The position numbers and the translations under genes were made by a program. A stretch of 64,000 bases of DNA from Lachnospiraceae bacterium (lineage in GTDB: Bacteria > Bacillota > Clostridia > Lachnospirales > Lachnospiraceae). Below, one piece after another: positions 36,293 through 44,219 of this stretch (position 1 is its first letter; every line of letters begins with the position of its first letter). The stretch is from contig JAFUPV010000038.1 in NCBI GenBank assembly GCA_017472605.1, forward strand, positions 1 to 64,000, given 5' to 3'. The notes beneath the pieces were generated by a model. That model saw nothing but the letters and a program-made list of their open reading frames with translations. It ran no database searches and was not told the origin of the DNA.

Positions 36293-37837
36293 GTGGAAAC
36301 AGCGATTATTGCAATTGTTGCAGCTGTTGCTGCCGGTGCGATCGCCTGGTTTGTTTCCGCAGCTTATCAGCAGAATCAGTTTCGTAAGACGGTTGGAACA
36401 GCAGAGGAGAAATCAAGAGAGATCATTGATGAAGCTCTGAAGACAGCCGAGAACAAGAAACGGGAAGCACTGTTGGAAGCTAAGGAAGAGAATCTCAAAG
36501 CCAAGAATGAACTGGACAAAGAGATTAAGGAGCGCAGAAACGAACTGTCTCGAATGGAGAAACGAACGGTAAACAAGGAAGAAACACTTGACCGGAAAAC
36601 GGAAGCTCTGGAGAGACGGGAAGCAAGCTTAAATCAGAAGGAAGACAGTCTGAATAAGAAGCATGCGAAAGTGGATGAGCTTACGGCCCAGGCAACGCAG
36701 GAACTGGAACGAATTTCCGGTATGACCTCCGAACAGGCAAAAGAGTTTTTATTTAAATCTGTTGAAGATGAAGTAAAGCTTGACACCGCGAAGATGATTA
36801 AAGAACTCGATGCAAAAGCACGGGAAGAGGCGGCAAAAAAGGCGAGGGAGTATGTTGTAACAGCAATTCAGCGCTGTGCCGCTGATCATGTGGCTGAGAC
36901 AACAATTTCCGTTGTTCAGCTGCCCAATGATGAAATGAAGGGACGTATTATCGGCCGTGAAGGAAGAAACATCCGTACCCTTGAAACGCTGACAGGTGTG
37001 GAACTGATCATTGATGACACACCGGAAGCTGTCATTTTATCCGCTTTTGATCCGATGCGCCGCGAAGTTGCCCGAATCGCTCTGGAGAAGCTGGTTCTGG
37101 ATGGAAGAATTCATCCGGCCCGCATCGAAGAGATGGTAGAGAAGGCACAAAAAGAAGTGGAAGTCATGATTCGCGAAGAAGGTGAAGCGGCACTGCTGGA
37201 GGTGGGTGTCCATGGCATTCATCCGGAGCTTATCAAGTTACTGGGACGAATGAAGTTCCGTACAAGCTACGGTCAGAATGCTCTGAAGCATTCCATCGAA
37301 GTGGCACATCTTTCCGGGCTGCTTGCGTCTGAGATGGGACTGGATGTCCGTCTGGCGAAGCGTGCTGGTTTACTGCATGACATCGGTAAGGCAGTTGACC
37401 ATGAAATGGAAGGATCACATATTCAGTTGGGAGTGGAGCTGTGTAAGAAATACCGTGAGAATGCAACCGTTATTAACGCGGTAGAATCTCACCATGGCGA
37501 CGTAGAACCTACATCATTAATTTCCTGCATCGTTCAGGCTGCAGATACGATTTCCGCAGCAAGACCGGGAGCAAGAAGAGAAACTCTTGAAGCTTATACC
37601 AATCGTCTGAAGCAGCTTGAGACAATCACCAGCTCGTTCAAGGGCGTTGAAAAGTCTTATGCAATTCAGGCAGGCAGGGAAGTTCGGGTTATGGTTATTC
37701 CGGAGCAGGTATCAGATGCCGATATGGTACTGATGGCCAGAAACATTTCAAAACAGATCGAAGCAGAACTGGAATACCCTGGACAGATCAAAGTAAATGT
37801 GATCCGGGAATCCAGAGTCAGTGATGTTGCGAAATAG
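36293..37837 (+). CDS. rny: Ribonuclease Y
   Basis: A 514-residue membrane-anchored endoribonuclease that starts mRNA decay in Firmicutes. An N-terminal membrane segment (about 3-23) is followed by a long charged coiled coil (about 30-200), a KH domain ([19 protein letters not shown], about 218-) and an HD phosphodiesterase domain ([12 protein letters not shown] with [12 protein letters not shown], about 330-430). GTG 36293 is chosen because GGAGGTG lies 5 bases before it and the protein then begins with the hydrophobic anchor. Upstream in-frame codons from 36236 lack a binding site. Confidence 0.95.
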   Translation: METAIIAIVAAVAAGAIAWFVSAAYQQNQFRKTVGTAEEKSREIIDEALKTAENKKREALLEAKEENLKAKNELDKEIKERRNELSRMEKRTVNKEETLDRKTEALERREASLNQKEDSLNKKHAKVDELTAQATQELERISGMTSEQAKEFLFKSVEDEVKLDTAKMIKELDAKAREEAAKKAREYVVTAIQRCAADHVAETTISVVQLPNDEMKGRIIGREGRNIRTLETLTGVELIIDDTPEAVILSAFDPMRREVARIALEKLVLDGRIHPARIEEMVEKAQKEVEVMIREEGEAALLEVGVHGIHPELIKLLGRMKFRTSYGQNALKHSIEVAHLSGLLASEMGLDVRLAKRAGLLHDIGKAVDHEMEGSHIQLGVELCKKYRENATVINAVESHHGDVEPTSLISCIVQAADTISAARPGARRETLEAYTNRLKQLETITSSFKGVEKSYAIQAGREVRVMVIPEQVSDADMVLMARNISKQIEAELEYPGQIKVNVIRESRVSDVAK

Positions 37838-37900
37838 TTGTTAATCGAAGTATTGAATTCAGTATGAGAAAAACATTCTGAGTGATACGATGTGATGAGG

Positions 37901-37936
37901 AAAAGGTACTGCAGTTGCTGTAGTACCTTTTGTATT
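37901..37936 (+). terminator. Rho-independent terminator after rny
   Basis: AAAAGGTACTGCAG (37901-37914) pairs with CTGTAGTACCTTTT (37918-37931) across a 3-base loop, ending in a T-rich stretch. It leads directly into the intergenic repeat at 37934. Confidence 0.8.
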
Positions 37937-38030
37937 TATGCGGGCAGCGAGTTGGGCGAGGGCGCTTGCGCACTTATCAGACGAGCGCTGCGATAACGAG
38001 AGAAACTCGCGCAGCGTGTTTCTTCTCGTT
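37934..38030. repeat. Intergenic mosaic repeat (modules A and B)
   Basis: Module A, ATTTATGCGGGCAGCGAGT (37934-37952), recurs in similar form after the terminators at 25782 and 63438. Module B is a hairpin with arms AACGAGA-GAAAC and GTTTCTTCTCGTT (37995-38030); its GCGCAGCGTGTTTCTT (38009-38024) is an exact 16-base match, inverted, to 63360-63375. The copies are noncoding and lie beside terminators. Confidence 0.6.
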
Positions 38031-38094
38031 GCTTATACATTAAGGCGAACGTGCCTGTGACACGTTCGATCGGATTGGAAGGGAAGAAATTAAA

Positions 38095-38637
38095 ATGGAT
38101 CATGTAGAAAGAATTGGGCGAAAACTTGTTTTTAAAGGCTCTGTGCTGGACATTTACCAGGACGATATCCGTACACCAAACGGGAAAGTTGTAAAATGGG
38201 ATTTTATTGGTCACATTGGAGCTGCGGCTGTTGTAGCAGTGCGTGATAATGGAAAACTGATCATGGTAAAACAATATCGGAACGCGCTGGATCGAATGAC
38301 AATTGAGATTCCGGCTGGAAAGCGCGATTATGAAGGAGAGCCGACGATTAATTGTGCAATCCGTGAGCTGCAGGAAGAGACAGGATGCACAGCGGAAAAA
38401 ATGGAGTATCTGATGACGCTTCGAACTGCAATTGCCTATTGTGATGAACTGATTGATGTGTACGTTGCCACTGGATTGACACAGGGAGAACAGCATCTGG
38501 ATGAGGACGAATGTGTGGAATTGCTGGAATTTGATGTGGAGGAGCTGTGCCGGATGATCTACGCCGGTGAACTTCAGGATGTCAAGACAATCGCCGCAAT
38601 TATGGCATATAAAAATAAATATCTGATTCACGACTGA
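38095..38637 (+). CDS. nudF: Nudix hydrolase, probable ADP-ribose pyrophosphatase
   Basis: A 180-residue Nudix enzyme that likely splits ADP-ribose to AMP and ribose 5-phosphate. The Nudix box is complete (G-x5-E-x7-REUxEExGU): GKRDYEGEP followed by RELQEETG. The domain before it (LVFKGSVLDIYQDDIRTPNG) and KQYRNALDRMTIEIPAG are typical of the NudF group. The ATG at 38095 follows GGAAGGGAAG. A spoIIM-like gene follows, matching the nudF-spoIIM order known from Bacillus. Confidence 0.88.
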   Translation: MDHVERIGRKLVFKGSVLDIYQDDIRTPNGKVVKWDFIGHIGAAAVVAVRDNGKLIMVKQYRNALDRMTIEIPAGKRDYEGEPTINCAIRELQEETGCTAEKMEYLMTLRTAIAYCDELIDVYVATGLTQGEQHLDEDECVELLEFDVEELCRMIYAGELQDVKTIAAIMAYKNKYLIHD

Positions 38638-38777
38638 TCCGAAGAAATCGAAAACTTGAGAAATCATTCATATCCGTGGAGAATGGTCCATAAACTGATG
38701 AAGACAGAACTGTCTGCAAATGGTGTACAGAAAGCGGTACATGCTTGCCGGTCGGACAGGAGCATGGGGGAATGGAC

Positions 38778-39317
38778 ATGAATGGGAGAGGAAGAGAGAT
38801 TTGTTTTTCAATTGCGTTTCTGACAGGAATTGTTATTGGAACAGCAATTGGTCTGTGGCAGCAGCAATGGATGGAAAACGTAATGTCGGTATACCGGACA
38901 TTGTTTGAACTGCAGTTTTCAACAATGGATCTGCCGGAATCCAGGCAGGTTTTCTATGTAATGAAAAACAGAGGAATCATGGTACTGGCATTGCTGTCGA
39001 TGGAGCTGATTGGTATTTATCAGAGAGCGATCGTTCCGTTTTTGACAGCAACGGGAATCTGGTTCGGAATCGCGGTTACCGGTCTGACGATCTGCTATGG
39101 CATGAGGGGGATTCCGATTTTTTTTCTCTGGCTGATTCCGCAGGGACTGATCTGGGGACTTGGAATGATGATTCTTTACGAGTATGACAGAAAGAAGCAA
39201 TATTTCAATTCATTGGAACGGGCATGGATTGTAATACAGATTATGCTGCTTTTTCTGGCCGGTATTCTTGCTGAATGCTATTTGCAGCCGATGCTGCTGA
39301 GAAATCAGCTGTTTTGA
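38778..39317 (+). CDS. spoIIM: SpoIIM-like sporulation membrane protein
   Basis: A 179-residue protein with five or so membrane segments and little soluble sequence. Features shared with SpoIIM are an N-terminal span (FLTGIVIGTAIG), a central region with the phrase LWLIPQGLIWG (LPQN-like in Bacillus), and a C-terminal span ending ILAECYLQPMLL (compare the ETYLSPVLM-type ending). In Bacillus SpoIIM is part of the DMP peptidoglycan machine that drives engulfment. The start at 38778 is chosen by spacing from GGGGG at 38766. The assignment rests on weak similarity plus the neighbouring Nudix gene. Confidence 0.68.
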   Translation: MNGRGREICFSIAFLTGIVIGTAIGLWQQQWMENVMSVYRTLFELQFSTMDLPESRQVFYVMKNRGIMVLALLSMELIGIYQRAIVPFLTATGIWFGIAVTGLTICYGMRGIPIFFLWLIPQGLIWGLGMMILYEYDRKKQYFNSLERAWIVIQIMLLFLAGILAECYLQPMLLRNQLF

Positions 39318-39327
39318 AAAGAAACCG

Positions 39328-39356
39328 TTGCAAAATGATTCATTTTATGCTAATCT
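39328..39356 (+). promoter_or_regulatory. Promoter with a 7-1-7 palindrome (Fur/Zur-like operator candidate)
   Basis: TTGCAA (39328-39333) and TAATCT (39351-39356), spacing 17. Between them lies the perfect 15-base palindrome AAAATGATTCATTTT (39332-39346; 7-1-7). The 7-1-7 geometry and the location inside the promoter are those of Fur-family operators. The downstream genes are GTPases of a metal-chaperone family, so zinc-dependent repression is plausible; the regulator is not in this window. Confidence 0.55.
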
Positions 39357-39432
39357 ACAAGTTGGTTTCAAACAGGTTTCAGTTAATCTCGGTTAAGGGT
39401 GGCTGATGGTATGATTCAGAAGGGAGCACGAT

Positions 39433-40893
39433 ATGACAAAGATTGATATTATTTCCGGTTTTTTAGGTGCCGGAAAGACAACATTAATAAAGAAACTGTT
39501 AAAAGAGGCGTTTGCCGGTCAGCAGATTGTTCTGATTGAGAATGAGTTTGGTGAGATTGGAATTGACGGCGGCTTTCTGAAAGATGCTGGAATTCAGATT
39601 ACAGAAATGAATTCCGGATGTATCTGCTGCTCACTGGTAGGTGATTTTGGTGAAGCGCTAAAGCAGGTAGTTGGAACCTATCATCCGGATCGCATTATCA
39701 TTGAGCCGTCTGGTGTGGGCAAGCTTTCCGATGTTATTGCTGCAGTTGCCAATACAGCGGAAGAAATTGCGATTGAGCTGAACAATTTTGTCACAGTTGC
39801 GGATGCAAATAAGTGCCGTATGTATATGAAGAATTTCGGAGAATTCTATAATAACCAGATCGAAAGCGCAAATACAGTGATTCTGAGCCGTACACAGGGA
39901 ATGAATGAGGAAAAGCTTCAGACCGCTGTCAGTCTGATTCAGGCAAAGAATGAAAAGGCAAAGATCATCACAACTCCCTGGGATGAGCTGACCGGTGAGC
40001 AGATTCTCGCTGTCATGGAACAGGGTCAGTCACTGACCGAAGAACTGCTTAAAGAAGCGCTGGAAGCTCATGCACGTGAACAGGAGGCTCATGATCGTCA
40101 CCATGACCATGACGGAGAGTGCAGCTGCGGTCATCACCACGATGAAGAGCACGAACATGATCACCACCATGACCATGACGGAGAGTGCAGCTGCGGCCAT
40201 CACCACGATGAAGAGCATGATCACCATGATCATCATCATGACCATGACGGAGAGTGCAGCTGCGGCCATCACCACGATGAAGAGCATGATCACCATCATG
40301 ATCATCACGACCATGACGGAGAGTGCAGCTGCGGTCATCATCACGACGAAGAGCACGATCACCATCATGATCATCACGACCATGACGGAGAGTGCAGCTG
40401 CGGCCATCACCATGATGAAGAGCATGATCACCACGACCATGACGGAGAGTGCAGCTGCGGCCATCACCACGATGAAGAGCATGATCACCATCATGATCAC
40501 CACGACCATGACGGAGAGTGCAGCTGCGGTCATCATCACGATGAGGAACATGATCATCACCATCATCACCACGACCATGATGGTGCATGCAGTTGTGGTC
40601 ATCACCATCATCATGCGGATGAGGTGTTTACCAGCTGGGGCAGGGAAACTCCGAAGAAATTTGACCGGTCTGCGATGGAGGAGATACTCAAAGCGCTGGC
40701 TGAGACAGAAGAGTATGGCATCATTCTCCGTGCAAAGGGAATGGTTCCGGATACTGCTGGCGAATGGATGTATTTTGACCTGGTTCCGGGCGAGTATGAG
40801 ATTCGTACCGGCACACCGGACTATACCGGCCGTCTGTGCGTAATCGGTTCCGGGCTGAAGGAAGACAGGCTGGCAGAGTTGTTTGGTCTTTAA
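39433..40893 (+). CDS. G3E (COG0523/CobW) GTPase with eight His/Cys-rich repeats
   Basis: A 486-residue metallochaperone-type GTPase. Walker A GFLGAGKTT (9-17), the metal-binding GCICCSL motif (Cys63, Cys65, Cys66) and IIIEPSGVG define the G3E group of zinc, cobalt or nickel chaperones. Residues ~218-395 are a low-complexity region of eight repeats built on DG(E/A)CSCGHHH with DEEHDHH linkers. The CobW C-terminal domain follows (~398-486). The region could hold many metal ions as a store or buffer. It shares an operon with a second GTPase 18 bases downstream and is preceded by a Fur/Zur-geometry palindrome. Zinc is the most likely metal; nickel cannot be excluded. Confidence 0.88.
   Translation: MTKIDIISGFLGAGKTTLIKKLLKEAFAGQQIVLIENEFGEIGIDGGFLKDAGIQITEMNSGCICCSLVGDFGEALKQVVGTYHPDRIIIEPSGVGKLSDVIAAVANTAEEIAIELNNFVTVADANKCRMYMKNFGEFYNNQIESANTVILSRTQGMNEEKLQTAVSLIQAKNEKAKIITTPWDELTGEQILAVMEQGQSLTEELLKEALEAHAREQEAHDRHHDHDGECSCGHHHDEEHEHDHHHDHDGECSCGHHHDEEHDHHDHHHDHDGECSCGHHHDEEHDHHHDHHDHDGECSCGHHHDEEHDHHHDHHDHDGECSCGHHHDEEHDHHDHDGECSCGHHHDEEHDHHHDHHDHDGECSCGHHHDEEHDHHHHHHDHDGACSCGHHHHHADEVFTSWGRETPKKFDRSAMEEILKALAETEEYGIILRAKGMVPDTAGEWMYFDLVPGEYEIRTGTPDYTGRLCVIGSGLKEDRLAELFGL
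40108..40620 (+). repeat. In-frame tandem repeats encoding metal-binding units
   Basis: Eight units of about 57-69 bases, each with the core GACGGAGAGTGCAGCTGCGG and flanking CATCAC/GATCAC runs, lie in frame inside the GTPase gene. Unit lengths differ by multiples of three. Near identity at the DNA level implies recent expansion and copy-number variability. Confidence 0.85.
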
Positions 40894-40911
40894 TTGAGGA
40901 GAGGTACAAAA

Positions 40912-41850
40912 ATGAATGAAATTCCGGTATATGTGATCACCGGCTTTTTGGAAGGCGGAAAAACTTCCTTTCTGAAGTTTACGCTTCAGCAGGACTATTT
41001 TAATGACGGTTCCAAGACACTTCTGATTCTCTGTGAGGAGGGGGAAGAGGAATACAGCGACGAATTCCTGAAACAATATAATTGTGTCTGCGAAACAATT
41101 GAAGAGAAGGAAGAACTGAACCGAGACTATTTCCGGCAGATGGGAAAGAAGCACAAGCCGGAACGTGTGATCATTGAATACAACGGTATGTGGTCGCCAA
41201 AAGAAATCAGTGGACTTGATTTTCCATATTCATGGGAACTTTATCAGACAATTACAGTGCTGGACGGAAGCACCTTCCAGCTGTATCTGAATAACATCAA
41301 GTCACTGGCAATGGAGCTGCTTACTTATACGGATATGGTTATCTTCAACCGATGTGATGAAAATACACCGGTGGAAACCTTTAACCGTTCTTTAAAAGCG
41401 GTGAACAGAAATGCCGATGTAATGTTTGAGGATCGAAAAGGTGAAGTGATCCAGCCACCGGTGATCCTTCCATATGATATTACAAAGGATGAGATTGTTC
41501 TGGAGGATGAGGATTACGGTATCTGGTATATTGATGTACAGGAGCATCCGGAGAATTATACCGGAAAAACAATCCGTTTCCGTGCAATGACCATGAAATC
41601 AAAGGACTTCCCGGCTGATGTGTTTGTTCCTGGACGCAATGTGATGACCTGTTGTGAGGATGATATCCGTTTCCTCGGATTTATCTGCAAATACAGCGGT
41701 GCAAAGAATCTGAAACGGAGACAGTGGGTCTATGTAACGGCTGTTGTAGAATGGGAAGAAAATGACATGTATGAAGAAGAGGGTCCGGTTCTGTATGCAA
41801 AGGAAGTAGCAGTAACAAGCGCTCCGAAAAAAGAAATGGTAACCTTCTGA
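40912..41850 (+). CDS. G3E-type GTPase fused to a YcgQ-like C-terminal domain
   Basis: A 312-residue protein. The N-terminal part is a CobW-like GTPase (GFLEGGKTSF P-loop, about 9-18; VIIEYNGMW; VIFNRCDENTP as NKxD-like element), but it lacks the CxCC metal motif. The C-terminal part (about 205-300) has PGRNVMTCCEDDIRFLGF and RRQWVYVTAVVEWE, resembling the C-terminal domain of YcgQ/TIGR03943 proteins that partner the YcgR permease. This suggests a GTPase joined to the metal-site half of that system. ATG 40912 follows GAGGAGAGG. It is the second gene of the operon with the His-rich GTPase. Confidence 0.72.
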   Translation: MNEIPVYVITGFLEGGKTSFLKFTLQQDYFNDGSKTLLILCEEGEEEYSDEFLKQYNCVCETIEEKEELNRDYFRQMGKKHKPERVIIEYNGMWSPKEISGLDFPYSWELYQTITVLDGSTFQLYLNNIKSLAMELLTYTDMVIFNRCDENTPVETFNRSLKAVNRNADVMFEDRKGEVIQPPVILPYDITKDEIVLEDEDYGIWYIDVQEHPENYTGKTIRFRAMTMKSKDFPADVFVPGRNVMTCCEDDIRFLGFICKYSGAKNLKRRQWVYVTAVVEWEENDMYEEEGPVLYAKEVAVTSAPKKEMVTF

Positions 41851-41870
41851 TTAATGGATTCCATTGGACG

Positions 41871-41927
41871 TGCCGCTGACCTGTCCGTCTGGATGAAGAA
41901 AGAATCCGGGCGGACAGGTCAGCGGCA
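41871..41927. other. Long perfect hairpin without T tract
   Basis: TGCCGCTGACCTGTCCG (41871-41887) is perfectly complementary to 41911-41927, with a 23-base loop that can itself pair (GGAT/ATCC). No T run follows. It lies between the GTPase gene and the bidirectional terminator. It may protect the 3' end of the operon message. Confidence 0.6.
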
Positions 41928-41954
41928 TGTTCGTCTGGATATACAAACAAAATA

Positions 41955-41999
41955 AAAAAGCTATGGCGGAACGGTTCGATCGTTCCGTCATAGCTTTTT
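41955..41999. terminator. Bidirectional terminator between GTPase operon and pyrBI
   Basis: A 19-bp perfect stem, AAAAAGCTATGGCGGAACG (41955-41973) with 41981-41999, loop GTTCGAT, with A and T tracts on both sides. A GCGCGCGCAGCGCG sequence and nine T residues follow. Confidence 0.88.
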
Positions 42000-42041
42000 C
42001 TGCGCGCGCAGCGCGTTTTTTTTTATGAAAACGGCAGCTGT

Positions 42042-42464
42042 TTATCTGTGCTTTGCTTCACAGTAAATGCAGCGGTACACCTTCTGCTCCGGATCGGTAA
42101 GAACAAATACGTGGGGCAGTTCCTGCTCGATGCTGGTGATGCAGCGCGGATTCTTGCAGTGGATCACATCTGTGATTTTCTGCGGAAGAGAGAGCGGTTT
42201 TTTCTCAACGATGATGGAATCCTTGATGATGTTTACGGTGATTCGGTGATCGATGTAGCCAAGTGCGTCCAGATTAAGGAAATCACCTTCACCTTCGATT
42301 TTAATAATATCCTTGCGTCCCATCTTCTGGCTTGGAGCGTTCTTGATGATGGCAACCTGACAGTCCAGCTTATCAAGTCCGAGATATTTGTAGATTTCCA
42401 TTGATTTACCGGCACGGATATGATCCAAGACAACACCGTTTTTAATTCCACTGATATTTAACAT
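42042..42464 (-). CDS. pyrI: Aspartate carbamoyltransferase regulatory chain
   Basis: A 140-residue regulatory subunit of aspartate transcarbamoylase. The N-terminal allosteric domain (MLNISGIKNGVVLDHI, AGKSMEIYKYLGL) precedes a C-terminal zinc domain with Cys103, Cys108, Cys132 and Cys135, which contacts PyrB. The ATG at 42464 has AAGGAG 7 bases upstream on the minus strand; an in-frame start 11 codons earlier would overlap that site. It lies 25 bases behind pyrB. The presence of PyrI implies nucleotide feedback on pyrimidine synthesis, as in enteric bacteria. Confidence 0.95.
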   Translation of the reverse strand: MLNISGIKNGVVLDHIRAGKSMEIYKYLGLDKLDCQVAIIKNAPSQKMGRKDIIKIEGEGDFLNLDALGYIDHRITVNIIKDSIIVEKKPLSLPQKITDVIHCKNPRCITSIEQELPHVFVLTDPEQKVYRCIYCEAKHR

Positions 42465-42489
42465 AGGACAACTCCTTTCTTTCATGGGA

Positions 42490-43398
42490 TCAGGCAAGAC
42501 CGAGGAGGGTCAGGATCAGAGCCATGCGGACATAAACACCATTCTGAACCTGCTTGAAATAAACAGCTCTCGGGTCGGAATCCACATCAACAGAGATCTC
42601 ATTCACACGCGGCAGCGGATGGAGGATCAGCATATCCTCTTTTGCAAGGGTAAGTTTGTCTTTATTCAGTACATAACAGTCCTTCATTCGGATATACTCT
42701 TCTTCATTGAAGAAACGTTCTTTCTGAACACGTGTCATGTAGAGAATGTCAAGCTTTGGAAGAACATCGTCAAGATTGGTTACTTCCTCATACTCAAAGC
42801 CCTTGAGAACTTCATCACGAATGTAGCTTGGTACGCGGAGCTCGGGCGGAGAAATCAGGACAAAACGGACATTCTTGTAGCGAACAAGTGATTCGATCAG
42901 AGAGTGTACGGTACGTCCGAATTTCAGATCACCGCAGAGACCGATGGTAATATTGTCCAGGCGTCCTTTTTGAGACTGGATCGTATAAAGATCAGTAAGG
43001 GTCTGCGTCGGATGCTGATGGCCGCCGTCACCCGCGTTGATCACCGGAATACCGGAGTACAGGGTAGCAACCTTTGGTGCGCCTTCCTTTGGATGACGCA
43101 TTGCGCAGATGTTGGCATAGCAGGAAATAACGCGGATCGTATCTGCTACGCTTTCTCCCTTGGAAGCAGAGGAGGAATCGGCAGAAGAAAAGCCAAGAAC
43201 AGTGCCGCCCAGATTCATCATGGCAGCTTCGAAACTCAGACGAGTTCGTGTACTTGGCTCATAAAACAAAGTGGCAAGACGTTTGCCGTCGCACTTATGT
43301 GCATATTTGGAAGGGTTCTTTTCGATATCACTGGCCAGATTCAAAAGCTGTTCGGTTTCCTGTACAGAAAAATCCAGTGGGTTCAGTAAATGCCGCAT
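42490..43398 (-). CDS. pyrB: Aspartate carbamoyltransferase catalytic chain
   Basis: A 302-residue enzyme that joins carbamoyl phosphate and aspartate, the first committed step of pyrimidine synthesis. The carbamoyl-phosphate motif is [16 protein letters not shown], the 80s-loop region SSASKGES is present, and the aspartate site includes MTRVQKERF and HPLPRVNEI. The N-terminus [11 protein letters not shown] begins after AAAGGAG on the minus strand. It is transcribed with pyrI. A TATACT on the minus strand near 43482-43487 may be its -10 hexamer; the -35 is weak. No PyrR-type attenuator was recognised in the leader. Confidence 0.96.
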   Translation of the reverse strand: MRHLLNPLDFSVQETEQLLNLASDIEKNPSKYAHKCDGKRLATLFYEPSTRTRLSFEAAMMNLGGTVLGFSSADSSSASKGESVADTIRVISCYANICAMRHPKEGAPKVATLYSGIPVINAGDGGHQHPTQTLTDLYTIQSQKGRLDNITIGLCGDLKFGRTVHSLIESLVRYKNVRFVLISPPELRVPSYIRDEVLKGFEYEEVTNLDDVLPKLDILYMTRVQKERFFNEEEYIRMKDCYVLNKDKLTLAKEDMLILHPLPRVNEISVDVDSDPRAVYFKQVQNGVYVRMALILTLLGLA

Positions 43399-43647
43399 AG
43401 GTAACTCCTTTCGTTGGTAACAATCGTAACTTGAAGCACAAGCTCATTACCAGAAGTGTGGCTGTGAACTTGTTCCGCATTAGTATACTCCAAATGTTTA
43501 AAAAAGGGAAGTGAAATTTTTGAAATTCTGAAAAAAACATAAAACGCAAGAATCCGCTTGTAATTCCTGCCATTTTATAATAGAATATGAAGGGGATGTC
43601 TGCGGTTTTACAGACGCAGACTTCCCGGAATGAGAAGAGGTGAGATC

Positions 43648-44172
43648 TTGGAAATACAGTTTCTGAACTGGCTGGATTTGCTGCGTAATCCGGTGCTGGA
43701 TTCGCTGATGGTGTTCGTTACATCGCTGGGAGACGGAGGAATTTTCTGGATCCTGACAGCAGTTCTGCTGTTGTGGATGCCGAAACGGCGATCCTATGGG
43801 ATCGCGATGCTGTGCGCAATGGTGATGGGGCTTATTGTTGTAAATCTGGGAGTAAAACCGCTTGTCGGTCGGATTCGCCCCTATGAAGCAGTCGGCTATG
43901 GACCGCTGCTGATTAAAGCGCCGTCGGATGCGTCCTTTCCTTCCGGACATACACAGGTTTCCGTCGAATCGGCGTGGATTCTTGCCGGAATGAACAAAAA
44001 GGTCGGGATGGGAGCTCTGATCCTGGCTGTGCTGATTGCGTTTTCACGAATGTATCTTTATGTACACTATCCGTCCGATGTGGCAGGCGGATTTTTATTT
44101 GGCAGTTTATGGGCGTATCTTTCTCTGAAATATGTGCGTCCGATGATTTGCAGAAGATGGAAGCTTGAATAG
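43648..44172 (+). CDS. PAP2-family lipid phosphatase
   Basis: A 174-residue membrane phosphatase with five or six spans. The three PAP2 motifs are complete: KPLVGRIRP, FPSGH and SRMYLYVHYPSDV. Such enzymes remove phosphate from undecaprenyl pyrophosphate or phosphatidic-type lipids at the outer membrane face. TTG 43648 is the probable start, 6 bases after AGAGGTGAG; the in-frame ATG at 43630 has no site. A TATAAT lies at 43576 with no good -35. It is 48 bases ahead of the P-type ATPase gene and may be cotranscribed with it. Confidence 0.88.
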   Translation: MEIQFLNWLDLLRNPVLDSLMVFVTSLGDGGIFWILTAVLLLWMPKRRSYGIAMLCAMVMGLIVVNLGVKPLVGRIRPYEAVGYGPLLIKAPSDASFPSGHTQVSVESAWILAGMNKKVGMGALILAVLIAFSRMYLYVHYPSDVAGGFLFGSLWAYLSLKYVRPMICRRWKLE

Positions 44173-44219
44173 AAGAAAACCGGCAGGCAATGCCGGACTG
44201 ACAGAAAGGTTTGACAGGA

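Noticed and set aside
40108-40620. Possible CRISPR array
   Set aside because: The units are contiguous, multiples of three in length and in frame within a GTPase gene; there are no unique spacers and no cas genes.
40030-41154. Minus-strand frame rich in Met/Val/Ala repeats opposite the His-rich GTPase
   Set aside because: It is the antisense image of the His/Asp codon repeats; the + strand has Walker A, CxCC and a ribosome binding site.
41871-41927. Rho-independent terminator
   Set aside because: The hairpin is strong but is followed by ATGTTCGTCTGG instead of a T tract; the true terminator is at 41955-41999.
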